Below, piece by piece: positions 5,940-13,459 of a stretch of 15,210 bases of DNA; position 1 is the stretch's first letter; every line of letters starts with the position of its first letter. This DNA is from an uncultured Collinsella sp. (lineage in GTDB: Bacteria; Actinomycetota; Coriobacteriia; Coriobacteriales; Coriobacteriaceae). The notes beneath the pieces were generated by a model. The model saw only the letters and a program-made list of their open reading frames with translations, did no database searches and had not been told where the DNA came from. The stretch lies in the NCBI GenBank assembly GCA_902470905.1, contig CABRIC010000048.1, forward strand, positions 1 through 15,210, given 5' to 3'. The translations under genes were made by a program, and so were the position numbers.

Positions 5940-7739
5940 GTGTTTGAACAGGCGAATTATGGTGTTGCTCATGCGTTTGGCGCACGGCTGCTCAATCATG
6001 TGGATAACGCAGCTCTACCGGTTGATGTACACGACTTTTCCGATGCAATCAATCGGTGTTTACTTGTCGATAAGACTATGTTTATTGCCGATATATTGGA
6101 CAGCGAAGCACCTGTTGCACTTTGCTGTCGGCCCAAGGGTTTTGGCAAGAGCATGAATCTATCGATGCTCAAATGCTATTTGGAACGACTTGATCACCGG
6201 CGGCCAGATCGAAGTCCGTTCGTCGGCACTCAGATTTGGCAGGCGGGCAGTGGTCGCTATCGTGATGAGTACGCGTGTTATCCGGTCATCATGCTCGACT
6301 TTTCAGCTGCCGCTGCGAGGCGCGACGCTGATGCTGCGGCGGCTATTCGCAGCGCTGTCGCGCACGAGTGCACCCGATTGTTGCCGCTGCTTGCCGCGCC
6401 TGATCTGTCAAGACGTGAGGTTCGTCTTATCGAGAGGACGGCGCGTGGGGTGGCCAGCGATAAGGAGATCGATGCGGCGCTTGGCGTGCTTATTAAGCTG
6501 CTCCAGACGGCTTTCGATGAGCAGGCTGTTCTTCTGATAGACGACTACGACGCGGTGTGTCCAAATCGTTTGGACGCTAAGGACGACGGTAGCGTGGATT
6601 CCCTAGAATCGCTCAGCCGAATGTTGTTCGACACCATTGCCGACGCCGGCGACTCGTTGCGATTGACGTGTCTTATGGGCGAGCGCCCCGGTCCTGCCGA
6701 GTTTGCGTTGTCCCAGCGTGGGGTTTCCTATCGGTCGGCGACGCCGCTGTCGAGTTGGTGTGATCGATGGTTCGGTTTTTCGGACGACGAAGTCCAGGTG
6801 CTGTTGGATCGTATCGGTCGCAACGGCTGTCTGGATGACGCGCGTGAGTGGCTCGAGGGCTATCTGTTTGGTGGTTTTTATTGCTCGATCCCGGAGCGTG
6901 TGGTGGACTACGCACATCGCGGTTGCGTCGCGCCCGTTCGGGCAAATCTGTATGGTTACGCCGACCGTCTGAGCGCATGCGTCGGTGACTGGAATCTCAT
7001 GCGCCTGTCCGCATTGTTCGATTTGCTTGAGCCGCATGGGTTTATTGAGGCGCCAGTGCATGTGCACGTCGAGGAGGCCGATGCCGCCAAGCCCGAAGAT
7101 ATCTGGACTGCGCTGTATCTGTCTGGATTCCTTACGACGGACATGACGGGGCATTCTGAGGACGGCGTGTGCCTTCGTTCCCTGCGTCTGCCTAACAACG
7201 AAGTACGTCAGGCGCTCCGTCTTGTAATTCTGGAATGGTTTGAGTGCGCCGTTGAGGACGTTCGAGTTATCGACTCGTTCCATGACGGGCTGTGTCGAGG
7301 AGACGAGGACGCTGTAAAGCAAGCTTTGAGCTGTGCTATCGGCGATCTGGGCATCGATGCGGGGCAATCAGATTTGCCGACAGCCTATCATCTGGCGCTG
7401 CAGGGGCTCTGCTTTGGGCTGCCCGGCTATTGCAATCCCAGCTCCAAGCGAAGTAGTGTTTCGGATCGCTGGGATATCCAGGTGATTCCCACCGGTCGGG
7501 TGTTTGACGTGGCCGACACGCTCGGCATGCTCGATGAGCGGCCGCTCATTTCGATCAACATGATGTACGACCCTGGCGTCGATGCCCTGGGCCTAGAACT
7601 GTTGGCCGTTCAGGCGCTGCTCGAAATCGAACGCAACGGCATCGATGATATTCGCGTGCCACGCCCCGCCGTCGGGCGCATGCGCTGGGGCTTCGGCTTT
7701 GACGGGCAGCGAGTGTCCGTGGTGTGCCAGAGGTTATAG
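5940..7739 (+). CDS. AAA-ATPase-like protein (PF09820 type) with degenerate PD-(D/E)XK-like C-terminus
   Basis: From the GTG at 5940 this is a 599-aa protein. DFSDAINRCLLVDKTMFIADIL (residues 32-53) corresponds to the family's VDKT motif, CCRPKGFGKSMNLSML (62-77) is Walker A, YPVIMLDFS (114-122) the next conserved strand, and LLIDDYD (198-204) Walker B, where IDEYD is usual. The C-terminal ~120 residues resemble the PDDEXK_9 domain that normally ends these proteins: Asp512 in SDRWDIQV is kept and MRWGFGFDGQRVSVV (581-595) matches its last strand. The expected E-x-K strand reads ISINMM (537-542), so the nuclease is probably inactive. Family function is poorly defined; these proteins are common and multicopy in gut anaerobes. 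It has its own promoter and converges on the next gene. Confidence 0.85.
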   Translation: MFEQANYGVAHAFGARLLNHVDNAALPVDVHDFSDAINRCLLVDKTMFIADILDSEAPVALCCRPKGFGKSMNLSMLKCYLERLDHRRPDRSPFVGTQIWQAGSGRYRDEYACYPVIMLDFSAAAARRDADAAAAIRSAVAHECTRLLPLLAAPDLSRREVRLIERTARGVASDKEIDAALGVLIKLLQTAFDEQAVLLIDDYDAVCPNRLDAKDDGSVDSLESLSRMLFDTIADAGDSLRLTCLMGERPGPAEFALSQRGVSYRSATPLSSWCDRWFGFSDDEVQVLLDRIGRNGCLDDAREWLEGYLFGGFYCSIPERVVDYAHRGCVAPVRANLYGYADRLSACVGDWNLMRLSALFDLLEPHGFIEAPVHVHVEEADAAKPEDIWTALYLSGFLTTDMTGHSEDGVCLRSLRLPNNEVRQALRLVILEWFECAVEDVRVIDSFHDGLCRGDEDAVKQALSCAIGDLGIDAGQSDLPTAYHLALQGLCFGLPGYCNPSSKRSSVSDRWDIQVIPTGRVFDVADTLGMLDERPLISINMMYDPGVDALGLELLAVQALLEIERNGIDDIRVPRPAVGRMRWGFGFDGQRVSVVCQRL

Positions 7740-7756
7740 GGGATGGCGAAAGCCCT

Positions 7757-8779
7757 TTACTGCTCCGTGTCCTTCATGGGCGGCATGGGCTTCCAGTTGG
7801 GATCCTTAACGATCTTGCGGGCGTCCTTCATGCCGCGTCGCAGCGCCGGAATACCGGTCTTAAAGCACTTGTCAACGGCGGCCAGGCGAATGAATTCCTT
7901 GCAGAAGGTCGCGGCATTGCCCAGGCGGAACAACATGGGGTGGTAGTCACCGTAGATCTGCATATAGCGAGCGAGGAAGCCTCGGTTGCGCATGATGTAG
8001 TAGCGGTTGGTGTCGCTCGTAGAGTTGAGCTGGCGTTTGCCGGCGATATCCCAGTTGGAGACGGCACGGGCGCGCTTGAGCACCACGTCGGCGACCACGG
8101 CGGCGGGGAAGTGCTGGCTGGCTACGTAGCCGTAGCAGGCATCGTCGCCGTAGATAAAGAAGCGCGCGTCGGGCAGGCCAATCTTGTTGACCACGCGGCG
8201 CGAGAACATGCCGCCCTCAAAGCACAGCTGGTTCATGGCGCGGTAGCCCTCGGGACCCAGATCCCACTTGGCGATGGGGTTAGGGATGCCGAGCGAAAGG
8301 ATGAGCTGGTACTGCCAAAAGAAAGCGCCGCCGTCAAAGTCCAGGCGCGAACCCTGGATGACATCGTAGCGGTCGGTCCATTTGGCCAAGCGCTCGATGC
8401 CTTCGGGGATGACGAGCACGTCGTCGTCCATCACCCAGAACCACTGGGCGCCCAGGTCGTAGGCGCATTTAGTGCCGGCGGAGAAGCCGCCCGCACCGCC
8501 GCCGTTTTCGAGCTGCGGGGCGTAGATGACACGGTCGGTGCCGCCCTGCGCGTCGGGCTGCTCGGTGTCGATGCCCCACAGGTTGGCCAGGCGCTCGTTG
8601 AATGCGGTGCACATGGCCTCGGTCTCGCGCGAATTCTCGTTATCGACAATCACGATGCGCCAGGGCGTTGCCGTGAGCTCGGTCATAGAGTCGAACAAGT
8701 TGGCCAGGAGTTCCTGGCGCTTGTACGTAACGACGACGATGGCGAGCTTATCGATGGGAGCGGGAAGGGTTGAAGGCAT
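7757..8779 (-). CDS. GlfT-like family 2 glycosyltransferase
   Basis: This 340-aa cytoplasmic GT-A enzyme should transfer a sugar from a nucleotide-sugar donor to a surface-glycan intermediate. KLAIVVVTYKRQELL (11-25) is the first Rossmann strand, IVIVDN (42-47) the second, ENGGGAGGFSAG (91-102) is the loop typical of galactofuranosyl- and rhamnosyltransferases related to GlfT, and MDDDV (117-121) contains the metal-binding DxD. GDDACYGY further on resembles the acceptor-side acidic motif. I chose ATG 8779 (MPSTLPAPID), with AAAGGA 11 nt upstream; a GTG at 8821 would add 14 residues but lacks a ribosome site. It is divergent from the glycosyltransferase operon and its stop is 17 bp from the convergent ATPase stop. 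Donor and acceptor cannot be read from sequence. Confidence 0.9.
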   Translation of the reverse strand: MPSTLPAPIDKLAIVVVTYKRQELLANLFDSMTELTATPWRIVIVDNENSRETEAMCTAFNERLANLWGIDTEQPDAQGGTDRVIYAPQLENGGGAGGFSAGTKCAYDLGAQWFWVMDDDVLVIPEGIERLAKWTDRYDVIQGSRLDFDGGAFFWQYQLILSLGIPNPIAKWDLGPEGYRAMNQLCFEGGMFSRRVVNKIGLPDARFFIYGDDACYGYVASQHFPAAVVADVVLKRARAVSNWDIAGKRQLNSTSDTNRYYIMRNRGFLARYMQIYGDYHPMLFRLGNAATFCKEFIRLAAVDKCFKTGIPALRRGMKDARKIVKDPNWKPMPPMKDTEQ

Positions 8780-8854
8780 GGGGCAATATATCCTTTCACG
8801 CGCGGCGGGCGAGCGCTGCACGGAAGCTATCGAATACGTCCTTGGGACTGTCCT

Positions 8855-8883
8855 ATTGTAAAGGCTCGGCGCACCTTAGCGGC
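8855..8883 (-). promoter_or_regulatory. Possible promoter of the minus-strand glycosyltransferase gene
   Basis: TACAAT (8860-8855 on the minus strand) is a 5/6 match to -10, about 76 bp before the ATG. The only -35 candidate is TTGCCG, 19 bp further upstream, slightly beyond the usual spacing, so this is a weak call. Confidence 0.3.
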
Positions 8884-8941
8884 AAGCTTTGAATAAAACG
8901 CAGGAACCTGCCATGGGCCCGCCGCATGACGTGGGGCTGCT

Positions 8942-8971
8942 TTGCCCGCAAGAGGCTCCATAGATTATATA
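8942..8971 (+). promoter_or_regulatory. Candidate promoter of the plus-strand glycosyltransferase operon
   Basis: TTGCCC (8942-8947) is followed after 18 bp by TATATA (8966-8971), in a locally AT-rich patch (GATTATATAAA) inside otherwise GC-rich DNA. It lies about 65 bp before the TTG start at 9036 and would drive the operon rightwards. Elsewhere in the 8780-9035 gap I see no gene. Confidence 0.45.
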
Positions 8972-9024
8972 AACGCCCGCTGGCGCGCTGACCCTTTGAT
9001 ACCATGAAACGACAGGTATTTCCT

Positions 9025-9030
9025 AAGGAG
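9025..9030 (+). promoter_or_regulatory. Strong Shine-Dalgarno fixing a TTG start
   Basis: AAGGAG lies 5 nt before TTG 9036. No ATG or GTG can replace this TTG: the first in-frame ATG falls at residue 60, after the essential NDG motif. Confidence 0.8.
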
Positions 9031-9035
9031 CACAT

Positions 9036-10139
9036 TTGTCTACTAACGTCTCTGGCAGCCCTGTTCTGTCGCTGCTTATTCCCATTTACAATGTTCAGCG
9101 CTACCTGCGCGAGTGCCTCGATTCCGCCCTGGCGCAGACGCTCAAGGATATTGAGATCATCTGCATTAACGACGGGTCGACCGACAACTCGCCGGCGATT
9201 ATCCGCGAGTATATGGAGCGCGATGGGCGCGTCAAGATGATCGACAAGGCCAACAGCGGCTACGGCGACTCGATGAACCACGGCCTGGAGATGGCGCGTG
9301 GCAAGTACGTTGGCATCTTGGAGTCCGATGACTTTATGGCGTCCGACGCACTCGAAAAGCTTGTCTCGGCCGCCGATAGCAATAATGCCGACTTTGCGAA
9401 GGCGAACTTTGATTTCTACTGGTCTAAGCCCGAGGAGCGCCGTTCACTGCACGAGATGTTTAGACCTCAGGATTGCGGCAAGCCGGTGCACCCGAGCGAT
9501 ACGACGCAGTTCTTTAAGCAAAAGCCGTCGATTTGGTCGGCCGTGTACCGTCGTGATTTTCTTGAGCGCAACGGCATTAAGTTCCTGCCGACTCCGGGGG
9601 CATCCTTTCAGGACACGTCATTCGCCTTTAAGGTGATCGCGTGTGCCGATAAGGCTGTTTACCTGCATGATGCCGTGTTGTCGTATCGCCAGGACAACGA
9701 GAGTTCCTCGGTCAATTCTTCGGCTAAGGTCTTTTGCGTCAATTCCGAGTATGCCGAGATTGAGCGTTGGATTCGAGAGGATTATGCCCGCGACCACGCA
9801 AGTGATGACGTCGCGCGCATGCTCAAGTTCAATCAGCTCATTAAGTACGATTCGTACATGTGGAACTACGTGCGCCTGGCGCCCAAGTTCTATAAGGAGT
9901 TCCTGGTGCAGATGGCCAAGGAATTTCAGGCGGCCTTGGACGCCGGGGACTTTTCGCTTGACGACCTCAAGCCGTGGAAGCGCGCAAATCTCGCTGCCAT
10001 CCTCAAAGATCCTGAGGGCTGGGTTGACGAGCATCCGAGTTTTGCGACGGATGGTGCCTTGGGGCGTGCTAAGTATTACGCCTCGGTTGGAGGCCCAGGC
10101 GTGGTTGCCGCCTTCCTCATCGAATCGCTGAGGGGGTAG
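9036..10139 (+). CDS. Family 2 glycosyltransferase, type A
   Basis: This 367-aa enzyme carries a GT-A domain in its N-terminal half: LSLLIPIYNVQRYLRECLDS (11-30), ICINDGSTD (42-50, NDG nucleotide-binding element), NSGYGDSMNHGLEMARGKYV (73-92) and LESDDF (95-100, the DxD-type metal motif in ESDD form). PTPGASFQD and LSYRQDNESSSVN in the middle are characteristic of this subfamily. The C-terminal part lacks obvious membrane segments. Translation starts at TTG 9036. It is the first gene of the plus-strand series, 6 bp before the next. It is a close relative of the gene at 11261, with a 46-nt identical stretch. It probably adds one sugar of a cell-surface polysaccharide; the sugar is unknown. Confidence 0.92.
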   Translation: MSTNVSGSPVLSLLIPIYNVQRYLRECLDSALAQTLKDIEIICINDGSTDNSPAIIREYMERDGRVKMIDKANSGYGDSMNHGLEMARGKYVGILESDDFMASDALEKLVSAADSNNADFAKANFDFYWSKPEERRSLHEMFRPQDCGKPVHPSDTTQFFKQKPSIWSAVYRRDFLERNGIKFLPTPGASFQDTSFAFKVIACADKAVYLHDAVLSYRQDNESSSVNSSAKVFCVNSEYAEIERWIREDYARDHASDDVARMLKFNQLIKYDSYMWNYVRLAPKFYKEFLVQMAKEFQAALDAGDFSLDDLKPWKRANLAAILKDPEGWVDEHPSFATDGALGRAKYYASVGGPGVVAAFLIESLRG

Positions 10140-10145
10140 GTCGGC

Positions 10146-11186
10146 ATGGGAGAGGCCTCGTGTCCTAAAGCTACCATTGTCGTCCCCGTTTACAACTCTG
10201 CGCGCTCCATTCAGCGATGCCTCGATTCGCTGTTGGCCCAGTCCGAGCGCTCGATTCAGGTTGTCTGCGTCAACGACGGTTCGACTGATGATTCGTTGAA
10301 CGTGTTGCGCCAGATCGCGCAGGCCGACGATCGCGTACTGGTGATTGACCAGGAAAACGCGGGCGTCTCATGCGCTCGAAATGCCGGTATCGATGCCGCC
10401 GAGGGTGAGACCGTCTTTTTTGTGGACGCCGACGATTACATCGATGCCCAGACGGTCAAGCGCGTGCTGCATGCCATGGAGTCTGCAGATGCCGAGGCCG
10501 CCGTCTTTGGCGGCGTCTGTGAACCTGCTGATGCTGCCCCCAAACGCATCCAGCAACTCATGAGCCCCAAAGCTGGTACCTTCGGCGCCCGTGATCCCCA
10601 ACTGCTGTTCCATTCGAATGCGCAGCCCTATGCCTGCCGCGCGGCTTTTTCGCGCGAGCTGCTCAATCGCGAAGGTATTCGCTTCGCCCCCGGTTTGGCT
10701 TTGGGCGAGGACGTCGTCTTCCAATTTGCGGCTTATGCGCTTGCCCGCAAGACCGTCGTCATGCCGGACAAGTTCTACCACTACGTGATGGAGAGTGAAT
10801 CGGCGACGCACGAGTTCAACAGTGCCGAGGCTCGCGCCAAAAAGCTTGACGCCCACATGAGGATGCTCGAGGAGGTCTTGGAGGACTGGGCGGCCTACGG
10901 TCTTTTGGACCTGTGCCCCGGCGAGCTGATAACTTGGTTTTTGGACCTAATTGTGTTCGACCTGGCGCGCTTGGATGCCGATGACTTCCATCACGTGGTG
11001 GCTCGCGTCAACATGGACCTTACGACGTTTTTGGGAACGGAGTGGGCGGATATGCCTGCTAAGGGCGCCGTTTGCCGTGTTGCCCAGAAGCTCGTTGCGG
11101 CGACCTCGGGCGTTTCGATGGCAGACGCCACGCTGTTCTATCTTTCGACTCGCGGTCTCAAAGCCTGCCTGGAGCGCTTTATCTAA
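10146..11186 (+). CDS. Family 2 glycosyltransferase, type B
   Basis: This is a 346-aa GT-A glycosyltransferase. TIVVPVYNSARSIQRCLDS (10-28) is the opening strand and helix, VCVNDGSTDDS (40-50) the NDG element, NAGVSCARNAGID (71-83) the typical loop, and FVDADDYID (92-100) carries Asp94-Ala-Asp96-Asp97 as metal ligands. LGEDVVFQFAAYALARKTVV later is the acidic acceptor-side motif (GED). ATG 10146 is 6 bp after the preceding stop, behind a GGGGGTAGG stretch, so the two genes are surely co-transcribed. Domain order, GED motif and total length agree best with the gene at 12392 among its neighbours. After its stop there is a 74-bp gap with TAAAAT at 11221-11226, which may be an internal promoter. 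Substrate unknown. Confidence 0.92.
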   Translation: MGEASCPKATIVVPVYNSARSIQRCLDSLLAQSERSIQVVCVNDGSTDDSLNVLRQIAQADDRVLVIDQENAGVSCARNAGIDAAEGETVFFVDADDYIDAQTVKRVLHAMESADAEAAVFGGVCEPADAAPKRIQQLMSPKAGTFGARDPQLLFHSNAQPYACRAAFSRELLNREGIRFAPGLALGEDVVFQFAAYALARKTVVMPDKFYHYVMESESATHEFNSAEARAKKLDAHMRMLEEVLEDWAAYGLLDLCPGELITWFLDLIVFDLARLDADDFHHVVARVNMDLTTFLGTEWADMPAKGAVCRVAQKLVAATSGVSMADATLFYLSTRGLKACLERFI

Positions 11187-11249
11187 TTCCAAGCGCTGCC
11201 GCCCGCCGCAACTCGGCTGCTAAAATAACCCTGTTACACGCTATCCAAC

Positions 11250-11255
11250 AGGAGG
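11250..11255 (+). promoter_or_regulatory. Consensus Shine-Dalgarno fixing a second TTG start
   Basis: AGGAGG lies 5 nt before TTG 11261, the same spacing as at the paralogous gene at 9036. The frame stays open upstream into the preceding gene, but those codons are shadow sequence. Confidence 0.85.
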
Positions 11256-11260
11256 TTCTC

Positions 11261-12379
11261 TTGCAGAACTCTGATACCCCTAAAGTTTCGCTGCTTGTTC
11301 CCATCTGCAATGTTGAGCGCTACCTGCGCGAGTGCCTCGATTCCGCCGTTGCGCAGACGCTCAAGGACATCGAGATTATCTGTATCAATGACGGCTCAAC
11401 CGATAGCTCGCCAGATATCATCCGCGAGTACATGGAGCGCGACTCCCGTGTAAAGATGATCGACAAGGCCAACAGCGGCTACGGCGACTCGATGAACCGC
11501 GGCCTGGAGATGGCGCGCGGCGAGTACGTGGGCATCCTTGAGTCCGACGACTTTATGTTTGAGGATTCGCTCCAAAAGCTGGTCGCCAAGGCCGATGCTG
11601 AGCATGCCGATGTGGTGAAGGGCGACTTTTACCTGTATTGGTCCACGCCCAGCGAGCGCCGTGAGCTGTTTGGGATCATCGACGAGCATATGACGGGCGC
11701 CGCGTATCGCCCTGTCGATCGCCCGGGCATCTTCTACCGCAAACCTTCCATTTGGTCGGCTATCTATCGGCGCGAGTTCCTCAACGACAATCAGATTCGG
11801 TTCCTTCCCACGCCGGGTGCCTCGTATCAGGATGCAGGCTTTAACTTTAAGGTTTGGGCTTGCGCCGAGCGCGCCGCGTTTATTGCGGACCCCATTTTGT
11901 GCTATCGCCAAGATAACGAGAAGAGCTCCGTTAATTCGCCCAACAAGGTGTTTTGCGTTTGCGACGAATATGCCGAGATGCAGCGCTTTTTGGACGATCG
12001 TCCCGAGCTCAAGGCTCAGCTCCAGGGCATTTTAATGCGCATGAAGGTCGATACGTACCGTTGGAATGATGAGCGCCTGGTCGATGAGCTGCGTGGGCAG
12101 TTTTGGGAGAAGGCTTCACCCGAGCTCAAGGCCGACTGGGATGCCGGTCGCTTTGACCTGTCGCTGTTTGATCCACGCGGCGAGACCGATTTGCGCCTGA
12201 TGGTCAAGTCGCCCCGCGCCTATATCGATTCGCGCTTTGACTTTAAGAAGCCGGGCAAGCTCAATACGTTTAAGCATTACTTTAAGATTGGCGGCCTGCC
12301 GCTGGTCAAGCGCGTGCTGACGTATCAGCGCACCTACGGCGACAACCCGCACCCCGATGACGTTCCGGCCGCACAGTAG
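11261..12379 (+). CDS. Family 2 glycosyltransferase, type A' (paralogue of the gene at 9036)
   Basis: This 372-aa protein starts at TTG 11261, directly after AGGAGG and a 5-nt spacer. KVSLLVPICNVERYLRECLD (8-27), CINDGSTDSS (41-50), NSGYGDSMNRGLEMARGEYV (71-90) and LESDDF (93-98) are nearly identical to the type A gene 2.2 kb upstream. Further shared blocks are KPSIWSAIYRREFL, PTPGASYQDAGFNFK and CYRQDNEKSSVNS, while the C-terminal thirds differ more. This is a within-cluster duplicate that has diverged, probably in acceptor choice. The following gene begins 12 bp after its stop. It is likely a cytoplasmic enzyme acting on a lipid-linked or growing polysaccharide chain; the exact linkage is unknown. 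Confidence 0.92.
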   Translation: MQNSDTPKVSLLVPICNVERYLRECLDSAVAQTLKDIEIICINDGSTDSSPDIIREYMERDSRVKMIDKANSGYGDSMNRGLEMARGEYVGILESDDFMFEDSLQKLVAKADAEHADVVKGDFYLYWSTPSERRELFGIIDEHMTGAAYRPVDRPGIFYRKPSIWSAIYRREFLNDNQIRFLPTPGASYQDAGFNFKVWACAERAAFIADPILCYRQDNEKSSVNSPNKVFCVCDEYAEMQRFLDDRPELKAQLQGILMRMKVDTYRWNDERLVDELRGQFWEKASPELKADWDAGRFDLSLFDPRGETDLRLMVKSPRAYIDSRFDFKKPGKLNTFKHYFKIGGLPLVKRVLTYQRTYGDNPHPDDVPAAQ

Positions 12380-12391
12380 GAGCGAGTGACT

Positions 12392-13459
12392 ATGGCTACC
12401 CCCAAGATTTCCGTTGTCGTTCCCATCTATAAAGTGGAGGAGTGTCTGGCCTGGTGCTTGGACTCCCTGCTTGCGCAGGACATGCCCGATTGGGAAGGCG
12501 TGCTGGTTAACGATGGCTCGCCGGACGGTTCGCGCGATATTGCGGCTGCCTATTGCGAAAAGGACGCGCGCTTTACGCTGGTCGATAAGCTCAACGGCGG
12601 CCTGTCGAGTGCACGTAATGCAGGCATCGCCGCGTCCACGGCGCCTATCGTCGCGTTCTTGGATTCCGACGACCGATTTACGCCCGATGCGTGCCGTGTG
12701 ATCGTAGATGCCTTTGAGCGCGAAGGCTGCGACGTTTTGACCTTTGGCGCGAACCCGTATCCGCTGGAGGCGGGGTATCCGTGGCTTAACTATGTGCTGA
12801 GCCCGCGCGATGTGTCGTTTGAAGGCTATAACTCTGACTTGCTGTTTAAGGAAGCATCTCGCCCCTTTGCATGGCGCACCGCCTGCAAGCGTGAGTTTTT
12901 GCTGGGCAACGGGATCGTGTTCGACGAAACCGTTAAGTACGGCGAGGACCAGGTCTTCGATTTTGCCGTGTACGGTCGTTCGCACAAGACCGCGCTTATC
13001 TCGAACAAGCTGTATGACTACCGCGTGGCGCGCAAGGGTTCGCTCATGGACACCATGCGCTACGACGACGAGACACGTCTGCTGGAGCACGTGAAGATTT
13101 ACTCCGCGGTGCTGGCTGACTGGCGGCGCGACGGTCTCGATGCTCAGCATGCCGATGACCTGGCGTACTTCCTCTGCGATCTGGTGCTGTACGATGCGCT
13201 CAGGTTGCTGGGTTCGGACTGCGGCAAGGTGTTTGCTGCCGTTGCCACGGCGCTCGCCGGCTCTGCCGTGGGCAGCGTTGCTGCGCTCGCACAATGCGCT
13301 CCTTCTGTTGCTGTTATGGTGCGTGCGGCGCTTACCAGCAAGGCCCCCAATGCCCGCGAGTGCAAAAAGCTCATGTTCGATTACGACGTCTTGAGGTTTG
13401 GGCGCCTGGGTGCCTGCAAACGCATGGCAGCGAACGCCCTGGGAAAGCGAGAGGTGTAG
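12392..13459 (+). CDS. Family 2 glycosyltransferase, type B'
   Basis: This is a 355-aa GT-A glycosyltransferase. ISVVVPIYKVEECLAWCLDS (6-25) opens the fold, LVNDGSPDGS (38-47) is the NDG element, NGGLSSARNAGIA (68-80) the conserved loop and FLDSDDRF (89-96) holds Asp91-Ser-Asp93-Asp94. YGEDQVFDFAVYGRSHKTAL is the acidic acceptor-side motif, parallel to LGEDVVFQFAAYALARKTVV in the type B gene at 10146. I chose ATG 12392, 9 nt after AGGAG; a GTG at 12386 is only 3 nt from it. The stop TAG directly abuts the next ATG (TAGATG), so the following gene is translationally coupled. Its role is one transfer step in surface-glycan synthesis; the sugar is unknown. Confidence 0.91.
   Translation: MATPKISVVVPIYKVEECLAWCLDSLLAQDMPDWEGVLVNDGSPDGSRDIAAAYCEKDARFTLVDKLNGGLSSARNAGIAASTAPIVAFLDSDDRFTPDACRVIVDAFEREGCDVLTFGANPYPLEAGYPWLNYVLSPRDVSFEGYNSDLLFKEASRPFAWRTACKREFLLGNGIVFDETVKYGEDQVFDFAVYGRSHKTALISNKLYDYRVARKGSLMDTMRYDDETRLLEHVKIYSAVLADWRRDGLDAQHADDLAYFLCDLVLYDALRLLGSDCGKVFAAVATALAGSAVGSVAALAQCAPSVAVMVRAALTSKAPNARECKKLMFDYDVLRFGRLGACKRMAANALGKREV

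Noticed and set aside
7740..7756. Bidirectional terminator between the convergent ATPase and glycosyltransferase genes
   Set aside because: GGC-GAAA-GCC at 7746-7755 gives only a 3-bp stem and there is no proper T-run on either strand.
9004..9240. ATG-initiated frame just before the type A glycosyltransferase
   Set aside because: It overlaps the glycosyltransferase in another frame and gives an Arg/Ser-rich product without motifs; the strong ribosome site serves TTG 9036.
12116..13294. A 392-codon antisense frame over the B' glycosyltransferase
   Set aside because: A shadow of GC-rich codon usage, spanning the boundary of two real genes without start signals.
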